Shown: positions 1-4,447 of the stretch, piece after piece | How the letters are laid out: each line of letters starts with the position of its first letter | Numbering within the stretch: position 1 is the first letter of the stretch | NCBI GenBank assembly: GCA_022600695.1 | Contig: JAHZJY010000349.1 | Coordinates: forward strand, 1-8,647 | Origin: Actinomycetes bacterium | Lineage (GTDB): Bacteria > Actinomycetota > Actinomycetes > Mycobacteriales > Mycobacteriaceae | Length of the DNA stretch: 8,647 bases | Direction: 5' to 3' | Translations under genes and position numbers: made by a program | Notes under the pieces: model-generated | What the model was told of the DNA's origin: nothing | Seen by the model: the letters and a program-made list of their open reading frames with translations, nothing else | Databases searched by the model: none

Positions 1-366
1 GAGCGGATGCGGACTGAGCTCGACCCAGGGGATCCCCAGCAGTTCGGCGGCCATACCGCCGCAAGCGGTGATCACGTCGGAGACCACCAGATCCGGCTGA
101 AGATCCTGCAGCACCGGACGATTCAGCATCGCCATCCGGGCCGCCCGCTGGTGGATCCGGGCCCCGGCATCATCCTCGTCGTCAGACTCCTCAGGGTTCA
201 GACCGACCAGTTCAACGGCCTCGACGCCTGCAGCGGCCGCGATGCCGGACCACTGGGTGCCGGTCATCAGCACCGATTCGTCCCCGGCGCGCTGAAATCG
301 CCGGCACAGCGCAAGGGCGGGGAGAGCATGCCCGGCCTCCGGCCCGGCGACCACGGCGACCCGCAT
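1..366 (-). CDS. GT-B-like glycosyltransferase, N-terminal part (Rv2739c-like)
   Basis: The ORF reads on the minus strand from ATG at 366 and runs off the left edge, so only the first 122 residues are visible. The start MRVAVVAGPEAGHALPALAL is a typical GT-B N-terminal Rossmann beginning: a hydrophobic strand followed by a glycine-rich turn and a GH motif. Near residues 93-122 comes PDLVVSDVITACGG, then LLGIPWVEL, the 'D-lies-here, go to the sugar-nucleotide side' pattern of UGT or macrolide-type glycosyltransferases. The donor-binding C-terminal half lies outside the window, so the substrate cannot be inferred. Position and sequence match what is annotated in M. tuberculosis as an alanine-rich transferase (Rv2739c). 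It is divergent from ephG with 60 bp between starts. The family call is fairly secure; the biological role is unknown. Confidence 0.8.
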   Translation of the reverse strand, partial: MRVAVVAGPEAGHALPALALCRRFQRAGDESVLMTGTQWSGIAAAAGVEAVELVGLNPEESDDEDDAGARIHQRAARMAMLNRPVLQDLQPDLVVSDVITACGGMAAELLGIPWVELSPHPL

Positions 367-413
367 CGGCCCTACCCTGCCACAACCGTCCTGGCGGGCC
401 GGCCGTCGAGGGC

Positions 414-419
414 TACGCT
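414..419 (+). promoter_or_regulatory. Candidate -10 element for leaderless ephG mRNA
   Basis: TACGCT fits the mycobacterial -10 consensus TANNNT and ends exactly 7 nt before the ATG at 427. That spacing would place the transcription start on the A of the start codon. No Shine-Dalgarno sequence precedes the ATG. No convincing -35 is visible, which is common for mycobacterial SigA promoters. This is inference from motif and spacing only. Confidence 0.4.
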
Positions 420-426
420 GACGGGC

Positions 427-867
427 ATGACCGAGCAGATCGCAAACATAGGCTCCGACGTCGACAACGCCCACACCGTCGAGGTGCTGCTGGCCGCACT
501 GCAGGCCCAGGATGCCGACGGCGCCGGCGCGGTGCTGGACGACAACCTGGTCTATCAGAACGTCGGCTTGCCGACCATCCGTGGCCGGGCCCGGGCCATG
601 CGGTTGTTTCGCGGGATGGAGGGCCGCGCCGGCTTCGAGGTGAAAACTCACCGGATCGCGGTCAACGGGTCGTCGGTGCTCACCGAGAGAACCGACGCGA
701 TCATCATCGGCCCGGTACGGCTGCAGTTCTGGGTGTGCGGCGTGTTCGAGGTCCGTGATGGACGAATCACGCTGTGGCGCGACTATTTCGATATGTGGGA
801 CATGACAAAAGCACTGGTCCGCGGCCTGGCCGGCGCGGTGGTGCCGGCGCTGCGCCCGACGCTCTGA
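427..867 (+). CDS. ephG: Limonene-1,2-epoxide hydrolase-type epoxide hydrolase EphG
   Basis: A 146-residue protein of the LEH family (cystatin/NTF2-like alpha+beta barrel), the length expected for this family. These enzymes open epoxides with water in one step. The M. tuberculosis ortholog Rv2740 is thought to act on bulky lipid or sterol-type epoxides. The catalytic set appears complete: Tyr43 and Asn45 (LVYQNVG) position the water, Arg88 and Asp90 lie in TERTD, and Asp119 lies in WRDYFD. The Asp90-Asp119 spacing equals that of the M. tuberculosis enzyme as I recall it. The reading frame is open upstream to base 7, but that part is antisense to the neighbouring glycosyltransferase. The ATG at 427 is preferred because it starts the conserved domain and has a -10 element at leaderless spacing. 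It converges with pspM, leaving 20 bp between stops. Confidence 0.9.
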   Translation: MTEQIANIGSDVDNAHTVEVLLAALQAQDADGAGAVLDDNLVYQNVGLPTIRGRARAMRLFRGMEGRAGFEVKTHRIAVNGSSVLTERTDAIIIGPVRLQFWVCGVFEVRDGRITLWRDYFDMWDMTKALVRGLAGAVVPALRPTL

Positions 868-891
868 GCCCCGGATCCGGCTGCTGCTCAG
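864..891. terminator. Inverted repeat at the ephG/pspM convergent junction
   Basis: CTGAGC (864-869) pairs with GCTCAG (886-891), enclosing 16 nt that include the palindrome CCGGATCCGG (871-880). Both TGA stop codons lie within the outer stem. Three of the six outer pairs follow automatically from two convergent TGA codons, so the extra evidence is modest. There is no T-run on either side. It may be a weak bidirectional terminator; the intergenic space is only 20 bp. Confidence 0.3.
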
Positions 892-1721
892 GCGCGCTGC
901 GTCGGGCCTAGTTCCTCGAAGGCCTGCGCCCACCCGAGCAGTTGTTCGGTCGCGTCGGTCAGTTCGTGGCGGTAGCGCTGCTGATGAACGGGGCCGGGCA
1001 TCGCGCCCGCGTTGCCCGAGGACACCAGTCGCGCGGCGGCGGTGACCATCTCGTTGTACTGCCGCACCCCGCTGCCGAGTTGAGCGCTCAGTGCGTTGAT
1101 CGTCGGCGCCAGGTAGGTCCGCGAACTCGGGTTCTCGCGGGCGGCACGCTCCATCGAGGCCACCTCCGAGGCCGTTGCAGCCATCGCCGCCGCCGATCGT
1201 CCGGCCGCCGCGGTCAATTCCCGGGTCTCCTCGGCCGGCAACATCCGGCCGCGCTCGATCACTGCCAGCAAGGAATGCAGCCCCCGCTCGGAGGCGCCGA
1301 GTGCTGACATCGCCGGCCGAGCAACCGATCCCTGCGGGGGCAGCCGACGGCCGCTGACCTCACGCCGTGGCGGCAGCGACTCATTGCGCAACCACCGGTA
1401 GCGCAGCAGCCACAGCGTCGCGGGAACGGCCGCCCCAGCCGCCACCAAGCCGGTGATCAGCAATGCCCACACCGGGGTGTTCCAGACGGCCAACAACCCG
1501 GTGACGAACACCCAGAATGACGATGCGAAGGCGAAGAACCCCCCGAGTCGCAACGCCCAGCGCCGCTTGCGCAGCAGCCTGGCGCGGGGGTCGGACACCG
1601 CCGCGAGTTTGTGGGCGGCAACGTCAGCGTATTCGCTGGCGGCGTCGACCCCCCGCTGCAGTGCCGAGCGCCAGTAACGCGAACCTGGTCGCGACGGTGA
1701 TCCAGCGGACTTCACGGCCAT
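888..1721 (-). CDS. pspM: Psp-system integral membrane protein PspM (Rv2743c-like)
   Basis: A 277-residue protein, third gene of the clgR-pspA-pspM operon. In M. tuberculosis, PspM (Rv2743c) is the membrane partner of PspA and acts in place of the PspB/PspC proteins of enterobacteria. The N-terminal ~50 residues are cytosolic and basic. A two-helix membrane hairpin follows at about residues 57-80 (FFAFASSFWVFVTGLLAVW) and 84-107. A basic Arg/Pro stretch comes next (about 108-133), then an Ala-rich, probably helical C-terminal region (about 135-270). The ATG at 1721 is chosen over upstream in-frame codons because AGGAGG (1732-1737) lies 10 nt before it, and the longer frame overlaps pspA. It starts 28 bp after the pspA stop, so co-transcription is likely. 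No pspN follows: the next gene is convergent ephG. Confidence 0.88.
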   Translation of the reverse strand: MAVKSAGSPSRPGSRYWRSALQRGVDAASEYADVAAHKLAAVSDPRARLLRKRRWALRLGGFFAFASSFWVFVTGLLAVWNTPVWALLITGLVAAGAAVPATLWLLRYRWLRNESLPPRREVSGRRLPPQGSVARPAMSALGASERGLHSLLAVIERGRMLPAEETRELTAAAGRSAAAMAATASEVASMERAARENPSSRTYLAPTINALSAQLGSGVRQYNEMVTAAARLVSSGNAGAMPGPVHQQRYRHELTDATEQLLGWAQAFEELGPTQRA

Positions 1722-1731
1722 CGGGTCATCG

Positions 1732-1737
1732 CCTCCT
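1732..1737 (-). promoter_or_regulatory. Ribosome binding site of pspM
   Basis: On the minus strand AGGAGG sits 10 nt upstream of the ATG at 1721, inside the 28-bp pspA-pspM gap. It decides the pspM start, since the frame itself stays open for 55 more codons into pspA. An out-of-frame ATG at 1729 lies only 2 nt from this site and opens a five-codon frame, so it is not a credible alternative. Confidence 0.75.
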
Positions 1738-1749
1738 CTACCGGATTCC

Positions 1750-2550
1750 TCACTGGCCCAGCGGCTGCTCGGGCTCGGAGGCGCCGGCCGGGGCCGCCGG
1801 GGCGGCGCTCCCGCCGGACGGCAGGGCCTCACCGCGCATGGACGCACGAATCTGCTCCAATCGGGAATGCCCGGCCATCTGCACACTGGCCTGCTGGACT
1901 TCCATCATCCGGCCCTGGACCGAGTTCTGCGCCAGCTCCGCTGATCCCATGGCGTTGGCGTAGCGGCGTTCGATCTTCTCGCGGACCTCATCGAGACTCG
2001 GCGTACTGCCGGGCGCGGCGATATCGCTCATCGACCGCAGCGACTCGCTGACCTTCTCCTGCATCTTGGCCTGCTCGAGCTGGCTGAGCAGCTTGGTGCG
2101 CTCGGCGATCTTGGTCTGCAGGACCATCGCATTCTGTTCGACGGCCTTTTTGGCCTGTCCGGCAGCCTGAAGCGCCTGGTCGTGCAGGCTCTTGAGGTCC
2201 TCGACGCTTTGTTCGGCGGTCACCAACTGCGCGGCAAAGGCCTCGGCGGCGTTGGTGTACTCGGTGGCCTTGGCGGCATCGCCGTTGGCGGCGGCCTGGT
2301 CGGCCAGGGTCAGCGCCTGACGGACGTTGGCCTGCAGCTTCTCGATGTCGGCCAGCTGACGGTTGAGCCGCATCTCCAGTTGGCGCTGGTTGCCGATGAC
2401 CTGGGCGGCCTGCTGGGTCAACGCCTGGTGCTGGCGTTGGGCATCCTCAATCGCCTGCTGGATCTGCACCTTCGGATCGGCGTATTCGTCCACTTTGGAG
2501 CTGAACAACGCCATCATGTACTTCCACGCTTTGACGAACGGATTGGCCAT
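1750..2550 (-). CDS. pspA: Phage shock protein A / 35-kDa antigen homolog (PspA)
   Basis: A 266-residue PspA/IM30 (ESCRT-III-like) family protein, the ortholog of Rv2744c. It binds stressed inner membrane and helps preserve envelope integrity; in mycobacteria it also feeds back on ClgR. Residues 1-19 ([19 protein letters not shown]) form the amphipathic membrane-binding helix. Residues 25-175 are coiled-coil, rich in Gln and Ala, with long heptad-like stretches such as [20 protein letters not shown] linker with Pro/Gly (179-186) and another helical part (187-240, including [11 protein letters not shown]) follow. The last 25 residues are Ala/Pro/Gly-rich and end EQPLGQ, resembling the C-terminus I remember for the M. 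tuberculosis protein. The ATG at 2550 has a GGGG stretch 7 nt upstream as a weak ribosome site. It is the second gene of the stress operon, 133 bp after clgR. Confidence 0.96.
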   Translation of the reverse strand: MANPFVKAWKYMMALFSSKVDEYADPKVQIQQAIEDAQRQHQALTQQAAQVIGNQRQLEMRLNRQLADIEKLQANVRQALTLADQAAANGDAAKATEYTNAAEAFAAQLVTAEQSVEDLKSLHDQALQAAGQAKKAVEQNAMVLQTKIAERTKLLSQLEQAKMQEKVSESLRSMSDIAAPGSTPSLDEVREKIERRYANAMGSAELAQNSVQGRMMEVQQASVQMAGHSRLEQIRASMRGEALPSGGSAAPAAPAGASEPEQPLGQ

Positions 2551-2589
2551 CTAATTGCCCCGCCTTCGAATCGATTGCCGCATGTGGTG

Positions 2590-2664
2590 TCAGAAAACCA
2601 ATTTATCGGGTCCGGCCTCCCAGCCACAGCGCGGGCACAAAGTCGGATGCTGAATTTCGGGCAA
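2590..2664 (-). CDS. Possible 24-residue CxxC peptide between clgR and pspA
   Basis: In the 133-bp gap between clgR and pspA, one minus-strand frame reads from TTG at 2664 to TGA at 2590. It encodes 24 residues containing LCPRCGWEAG, a zinc-knuckle-like CxxC motif. It ends 39 nt before the pspA ATG. Against it: the only start is TTG, no Shine-Dalgarno is visible, the last codons (AAA TTG GTT TTC) are unlike mycobacterial coding, and a two-cysteine motif can arise by chance. I know of no annotated gene here in other mycobacteria. It is listed as a hypothesis only. Confidence 0.18.
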   Translation of the reverse strand: MPEIQHPTLCPRCGWEAGPDKLVF

Positions 2665-2683
2665 TGCCGGTAAAACGGCCGTC

Positions 2684-3001
2684 TCAGGCCACCGCCATCT
2701 CCGCCGGATGCGGAATTACGGTGGTCGGGATCACCAGCGGCGGGTGGCTGAGACGGTCGACGTTCTCGCGACGGGCCAGATCGCTGCCGGCATCGCACAA
2801 CACCCGTGACATCGGGACGTCCAGAGCCGTGCAGATGGCACTCAGTAACTCGCTGGAGGCCTCCTTGCGGCCCCTCTCCACCTCCGACAGGTAACCGAGG
2901 CTCACCCGCGCCGAGTCGGAGACTTCGCGCAGCGTACGGCCCTGGGATGTCCGTTCGCGGCGCAGAACGTCACCGATCACTTCCCGTAGCAGTACTGTCA
3001 T
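2684..3001 (-). CDS. clgR: XRE-family transcriptional activator ClgR
   Basis: A 105-residue helix-turn-helix regulator, ortholog of Rv2745c. ClgR activates the clp protease genes and, in mycobacteria, its own pspA-pspM operon in response to envelope stress. The XRE/Cro-type HTH spans about residues 5-68: [24 protein letters not shown] contains helices 2-3, and the recognition helix is near [16 protein letters not shown]. The C-terminus after residue 75 diverges and ends EMAVA, a small hydrophobic/Ala tail of the kind recognised by Clp proteases. Regulated proteolysis is known for the family, but this tail as the signal is inference. The ATG at 3001 is chosen over one 10 codons upstream because GAGGAGGA lies 8 nt before it. 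It is the first gene of the stress operon and has a SigE-type promoter in front. Confidence 0.95.
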   Translation of the reverse strand: MTVLLREVIGDVLRRERTSQGRTLREVSDSARVSLGYLSEVERGRKEASSELLSAICTALDVPMSRVLCDAGSDLARRENVDRLSHPPLVIPTTVIPHPAEMAVA

Positions 3002-3009
3002 GGCGCTGT

Positions 3010-3015
3010 CCTCCT
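3010..3015 (-). promoter_or_regulatory. Strong ribosome binding site of clgR
   Basis: The minus strand carries AGGAGG within GAGGAGGA, 8 nt before the ATG at 3001. This near-perfect Shine-Dalgarno rules out the in-frame ATG at 3031 as the likely start and is the best ribosome site in the window. Confidence 0.85.
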
Positions 3016-3027
3016 CGAGTCGTCGCA

Positions 3028-3038
3028 GCACTAGGTGC
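3028..3038. promoter_or_regulatory. Short inverted repeat in clgR 5' leader
   Basis: GCAC (3028-3031), TAG, GTGC (3035-3038) forms a symmetric site between the predicted transcription start and the clgR ribosome site. It could be an operator for ClgR or another regulator. It does not match the ClgR box I remember from Corynebacterium (CGC-N5-GCG), so assignment to ClgR is not supported. Short palindromes also arise by chance. Confidence 0.2.
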
Positions 3039-3053
3039 GCAGCAGCATTAAGG

Positions 3054-3081
3054 CAACGCAGGACCTCTCGGGTTGGTTCCC
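3054..3081 (-). promoter_or_regulatory. SigE-type promoter of the clgR-pspA-pspM operon
   Basis: On the minus strand, GGGAACC (3081-3075) is followed by CGTTG (3058-3054), with 17 bp between GGGAAC and CGTT. This matches the mycobacterial SigE consensus (GGAAC, 15-18 bp, CGTT). It lies in the 88-bp gap between pgsA3 and clgR, about 55 bp before the clgR ATG, giving a leader of roughly 45 nt. In M. tuberculosis, clgR is known to be activated by SigE under surface stress, so motif, position and known biology agree. Confidence 0.75.
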
Positions 3082-3089
3082 GATAGCGG

Positions 3090-3686
3090 TCAGGAGTGGT
3101 GGCTGGTCCCCCGGAGGGCGGACACCACGTAATCCAGTCCGGTCGCCACGGTCAACACGATCGCGGCCCCCATCACCCACCAAGCGACGGTCGTCCACTG
3201 AGCGGGCAGGCTGTCCAGGGGCAGGATGAACAAACCAATGGCGATGGCCTGCACCATGGTCTTGAGCTTGCCGCCCCGACTGGCCGGGATGATGCCCCGG
3301 CTGATCACGGCGAACCGCAGCACGGTCACCCCGATCTCACGGACCAGGATCAGCACCGTCACCCACCACGGCATATCTCCGAGCATCGACAGACCGATCA
3401 GCGCGGCGCCGATCAGCATCTTGTCGGCGATGGGGTCGGCCAGCTTGCCGAACTCACTGGTCACGCCGTAGCTGCGAGCGAGGGAACCATCAAGCCGGTC
3501 GGTGATGACGGCCACGGCGAAGATGGCGAAGGCGGTTATCCGGCTTGCGGTTTCGTGTCCGTCTCCGGCGAAGAGGAACAGCAGAAAAACCGGAACCAGA
3601 ACGAGTCGCAGGCCGGTCAGCAGATTGGGGACGTTGGCCATTCGGTTACGCCGGACCGTCGGAGGAATCTCGGGTTGGCCCGTCAC
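3090..3686 (-). CDS. pgsA3: CDP-diacylglycerol-glycerol-3-phosphate phosphatidyltransferase-like PgsA3
   Basis: A 198-residue polytopic membrane enzyme of the CDP-alcohol phosphatidyltransferase family, ortholog of Rv2746c. It transfers a phosphatidyl group from CDP-diacylglycerol to an alcohol; the likely product is phosphatidylglycerophosphate, precursor of phosphatidylglycerol and cardiolipin. The signature DxxDGxxARx8Gx3Dx3D is complete and in register: Asp63, Asp66, Gly67, Ala70, Arg71, Gly80, Asp84, Asp88. Hydrophobic stretches at about residues 22-40, 48-63, 90-104, 107-130, 143-158 and 167-190 agree with the six-helix fold. GTG at 3686 is preferred because TATCCT ends 7 nt upstream (leaderless spacing). 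A TTG at 3692 and an ATG at 3641 are alternatives; the ATG would remove part of the N-terminus. It lies 88 bp upstream of clgR on the same strand. Confidence 0.9.
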   Translation of the reverse strand: MTGQPEIPPTVRRNRMANVPNLLTGLRLVLVPVFLLFLFAGDGHETASRITAFAIFAVAVITDRLDGSLARSYGVTSEFGKLADPIADKMLIGAALIGLSMLGDMPWWVTVLILVREIGVTVLRFAVISRGIIPASRGGKLKTMVQAIAIGLFILPLDSLPAQWTTVAWWVMGAAIVLTVATGLDYVVSALRGTSHHS

Positions 3687-3693
3687 GGGCAAC

Positions 3694-3699
3694 AGGATA
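3694..3699 (-). promoter_or_regulatory. Candidate -10 element for leaderless pgsA3 mRNA
   Basis: On the minus strand TATCCT (TANNNT) is followed by 7 nt and then GTG at 3686, so transcription would begin at the start codon. No Shine-Dalgarno is present before any candidate start, and an AGGAG lies too far upstream (about 26 nt from the TTG). The motif therefore favours GTG 3686 over TTG 3692. Confidence 0.4.
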
Positions 3700-3750
3700 T
3701 CGGTTGAGGATGCCGAATCTCTCCTGCAGCGCCGGACGGGTGCGGATACC

Positions 3751-3763
3751 GATCGTCGCGATC
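3751..3763. repeat. Inverted repeat between pgsA3 and argA
   Basis: GATCG (3751-3755), TCG, CGATC (3759-3763) is a perfect 5-bp inverted repeat in the 192-bp divergent region. It lies about 50-60 bp upstream of the predicted pgsA3 -10. It is a possible protein-binding site; nothing identifies the regulator and the arms are short. The rest of 3700-3866 shows no gene or clear signal. Confidence 0.2.
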
Positions 3764-3866
3764 TGCCTGATTAACGACGTCGGCGTCACAGCGACTGCTC
3801 AGCGGTCGGCCCGGGTCGCCCGAAGCTGCCCAACTCAACTCGAAGATGGTGCGCCCGACAGCCCGA

Positions 3867-3872
3867 TAAGGT
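3867..3872 (+). promoter_or_regulatory. Candidate -10 element (or AAGG ribosome site) of argA
   Basis: TAAGGT matches TANNNT and ends 6 nt before GTG at 3879, consistent with a leaderless transcript. The same bases contain AAGG at 7 nt spacing, which could instead be a weak Shine-Dalgarno for a leadered mRNA. The sequence alone cannot separate the two readings. Confidence 0.35.
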
Positions 3873-3878
3873 ATCGCC

Positions 3879-4430
3879 GTGACCGACTTCTCCCCCGGGG
3901 TGCCGTCGGTTGACGGCTCCTACCTCGAACAGGGCCGCGAAGTCGTCGTCCGCCGCGCCAAGACGTCCGACGTGCCCGTGATCAAGCGACTCGTTGATAC
4001 CTATGCGGGGCGGATCCTGCTGGAGAAGAATTTGGTCACGCTGTACGAGGCCGTCCAGGAGTTCTGGGTCGCCGAGACCGGCGGCGAAGTCGTCGGCTGC
4101 GGGGCCCTGCACGTGCTCTGGTCCGACCTCGGCGAGGTGCGGACCGTGGCGGTCGATCCGAAGGTCAAGGGTCGCGGTATCGGACACGTGATCGTGGACC
4201 GCCTGTTGGAAGTCGCCCGCGACCTGCAGTTGCAGCGACTGTTCGTGCTGACCTTCGAAACCGAGTTCTTTCACCACCACGGGTTCGCCGAGATCGAGGG
4301 CACCCCGGTGACCGCCGAGGTCTACGAGGAGATGTGCCGGTCCTATGACATCGGCGTGGCCGAATTTCTGGACCTGAGCTACGTCAAACCGAACATCCTG
4401 GGCAATACCAGGATGCTGCTGTTGCTCTGA
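3879..4430 (+). CDS. argA: GNAT amino-acid N-acetyltransferase (ArgA-type, Rv2747-like)
   Basis: A 183-residue single-domain GNAT protein, ortholog of Rv2747. The M. tuberculosis enzyme acetylates L-glutamate and L-glutamine with acetyl-CoA, the first step of arginine biosynthesis, and unlike E. coli ArgA has no amino-acid-kinase domain; the length here agrees. The fold spans about residues 22-165. The acetyl-CoA pyrophosphate loop is KGRGIG (97-102) after the strand EVRTVAVDP (86-94). Strand 4 ends at GCGALHVLW (73-81). FVLTFETEFFHHHGF (122-136) is the beta5-alpha4 region. The C-terminal block YDIGVAEFLDLSYVKPNILGN (156-176) is diagnostic of this subfamily. The N-terminus is about 12 residues longer than the H37Rv protein as I recall it. 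The start is GTG at 3879. It is divergent from pgsA3 and convergent with ftsK. Confidence 0.9.
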   Translation: MTDFSPGVPSVDGSYLEQGREVVVRRAKTSDVPVIKRLVDTYAGRILLEKNLVTLYEAVQEFWVAETGGEVVGCGALHVLWSDLGEVRTVAVDPKVKGRGIGHVIVDRLLEVARDLQLQRLFVLTFETEFFHHHGFAEIEGTPVTAEVYEEMCRSYDIGVAEFLDLSYVKPNILGNTRMLLLL

Positions 4431-4447
4431 CGCCCAGCGGGCTCAGA
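4426..4447. terminator. Bidirectional hairpin at the argA/ftsK convergent junction
   Basis: TCTGA (4426-4430), one bulged C, GCCC (4432-4435), loop AGC, GGGC (4439-4442), TCAGA (4443-4447) forms a 9-bp stem with a 3-nt loop. The 12-bp intergenic gap is almost entirely hairpin, and both TGA stops are in the stem. No T-run follows on either strand; mycobacterial terminators often lack one. Three of the nine pairs are expected from the two convergent TGA codons; the GC-rich GCCC/GGGC part is independent evidence. Confidence 0.5.

Noticed and set aside
7..426. Upstream open extension of the ephG frame
   Set aside because: It is antisense to the glycosyltransferase gene, has no domain, and would add 140 residues to a family whose members are about 150 residues.
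1715..1729. Five-codon frame (MTRWP) overlapping the pspM start
   Set aside because: It starts 2 nt after the ribosome site, too close for efficient initiation, and so short a frame is expected by chance.
1722..1886. Longer N-terminus for PspM
   Set aside because: The 55 extra codons overlap pspA in another frame, are Arg/Pro-rich, and the ATG at 1721 has a strong ribosome site.
2514..2798. 94-codon minus-strand frame overlapping the clgR end and pspA start
   Set aside because: It overlaps both genes out of frame, is Arg/Pro-rich, and its cysteines do not form a motif.
3002..3089. ClgR autoregulatory box upstream of clgR
   Set aside because: I looked for the CGC-N5-GCG type site known from Corynebacterium and found no good match, only the short GCAC/GTGC inverted repeat and a CCG/CGG pair near the -35.
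3882..3910. Later start for argA to match the shorter H37Rv protein
   Set aside because: No start codon with a ribosome site lies at the corresponding place, whereas GTG 3879 has both AAGG and a TANNNT element.
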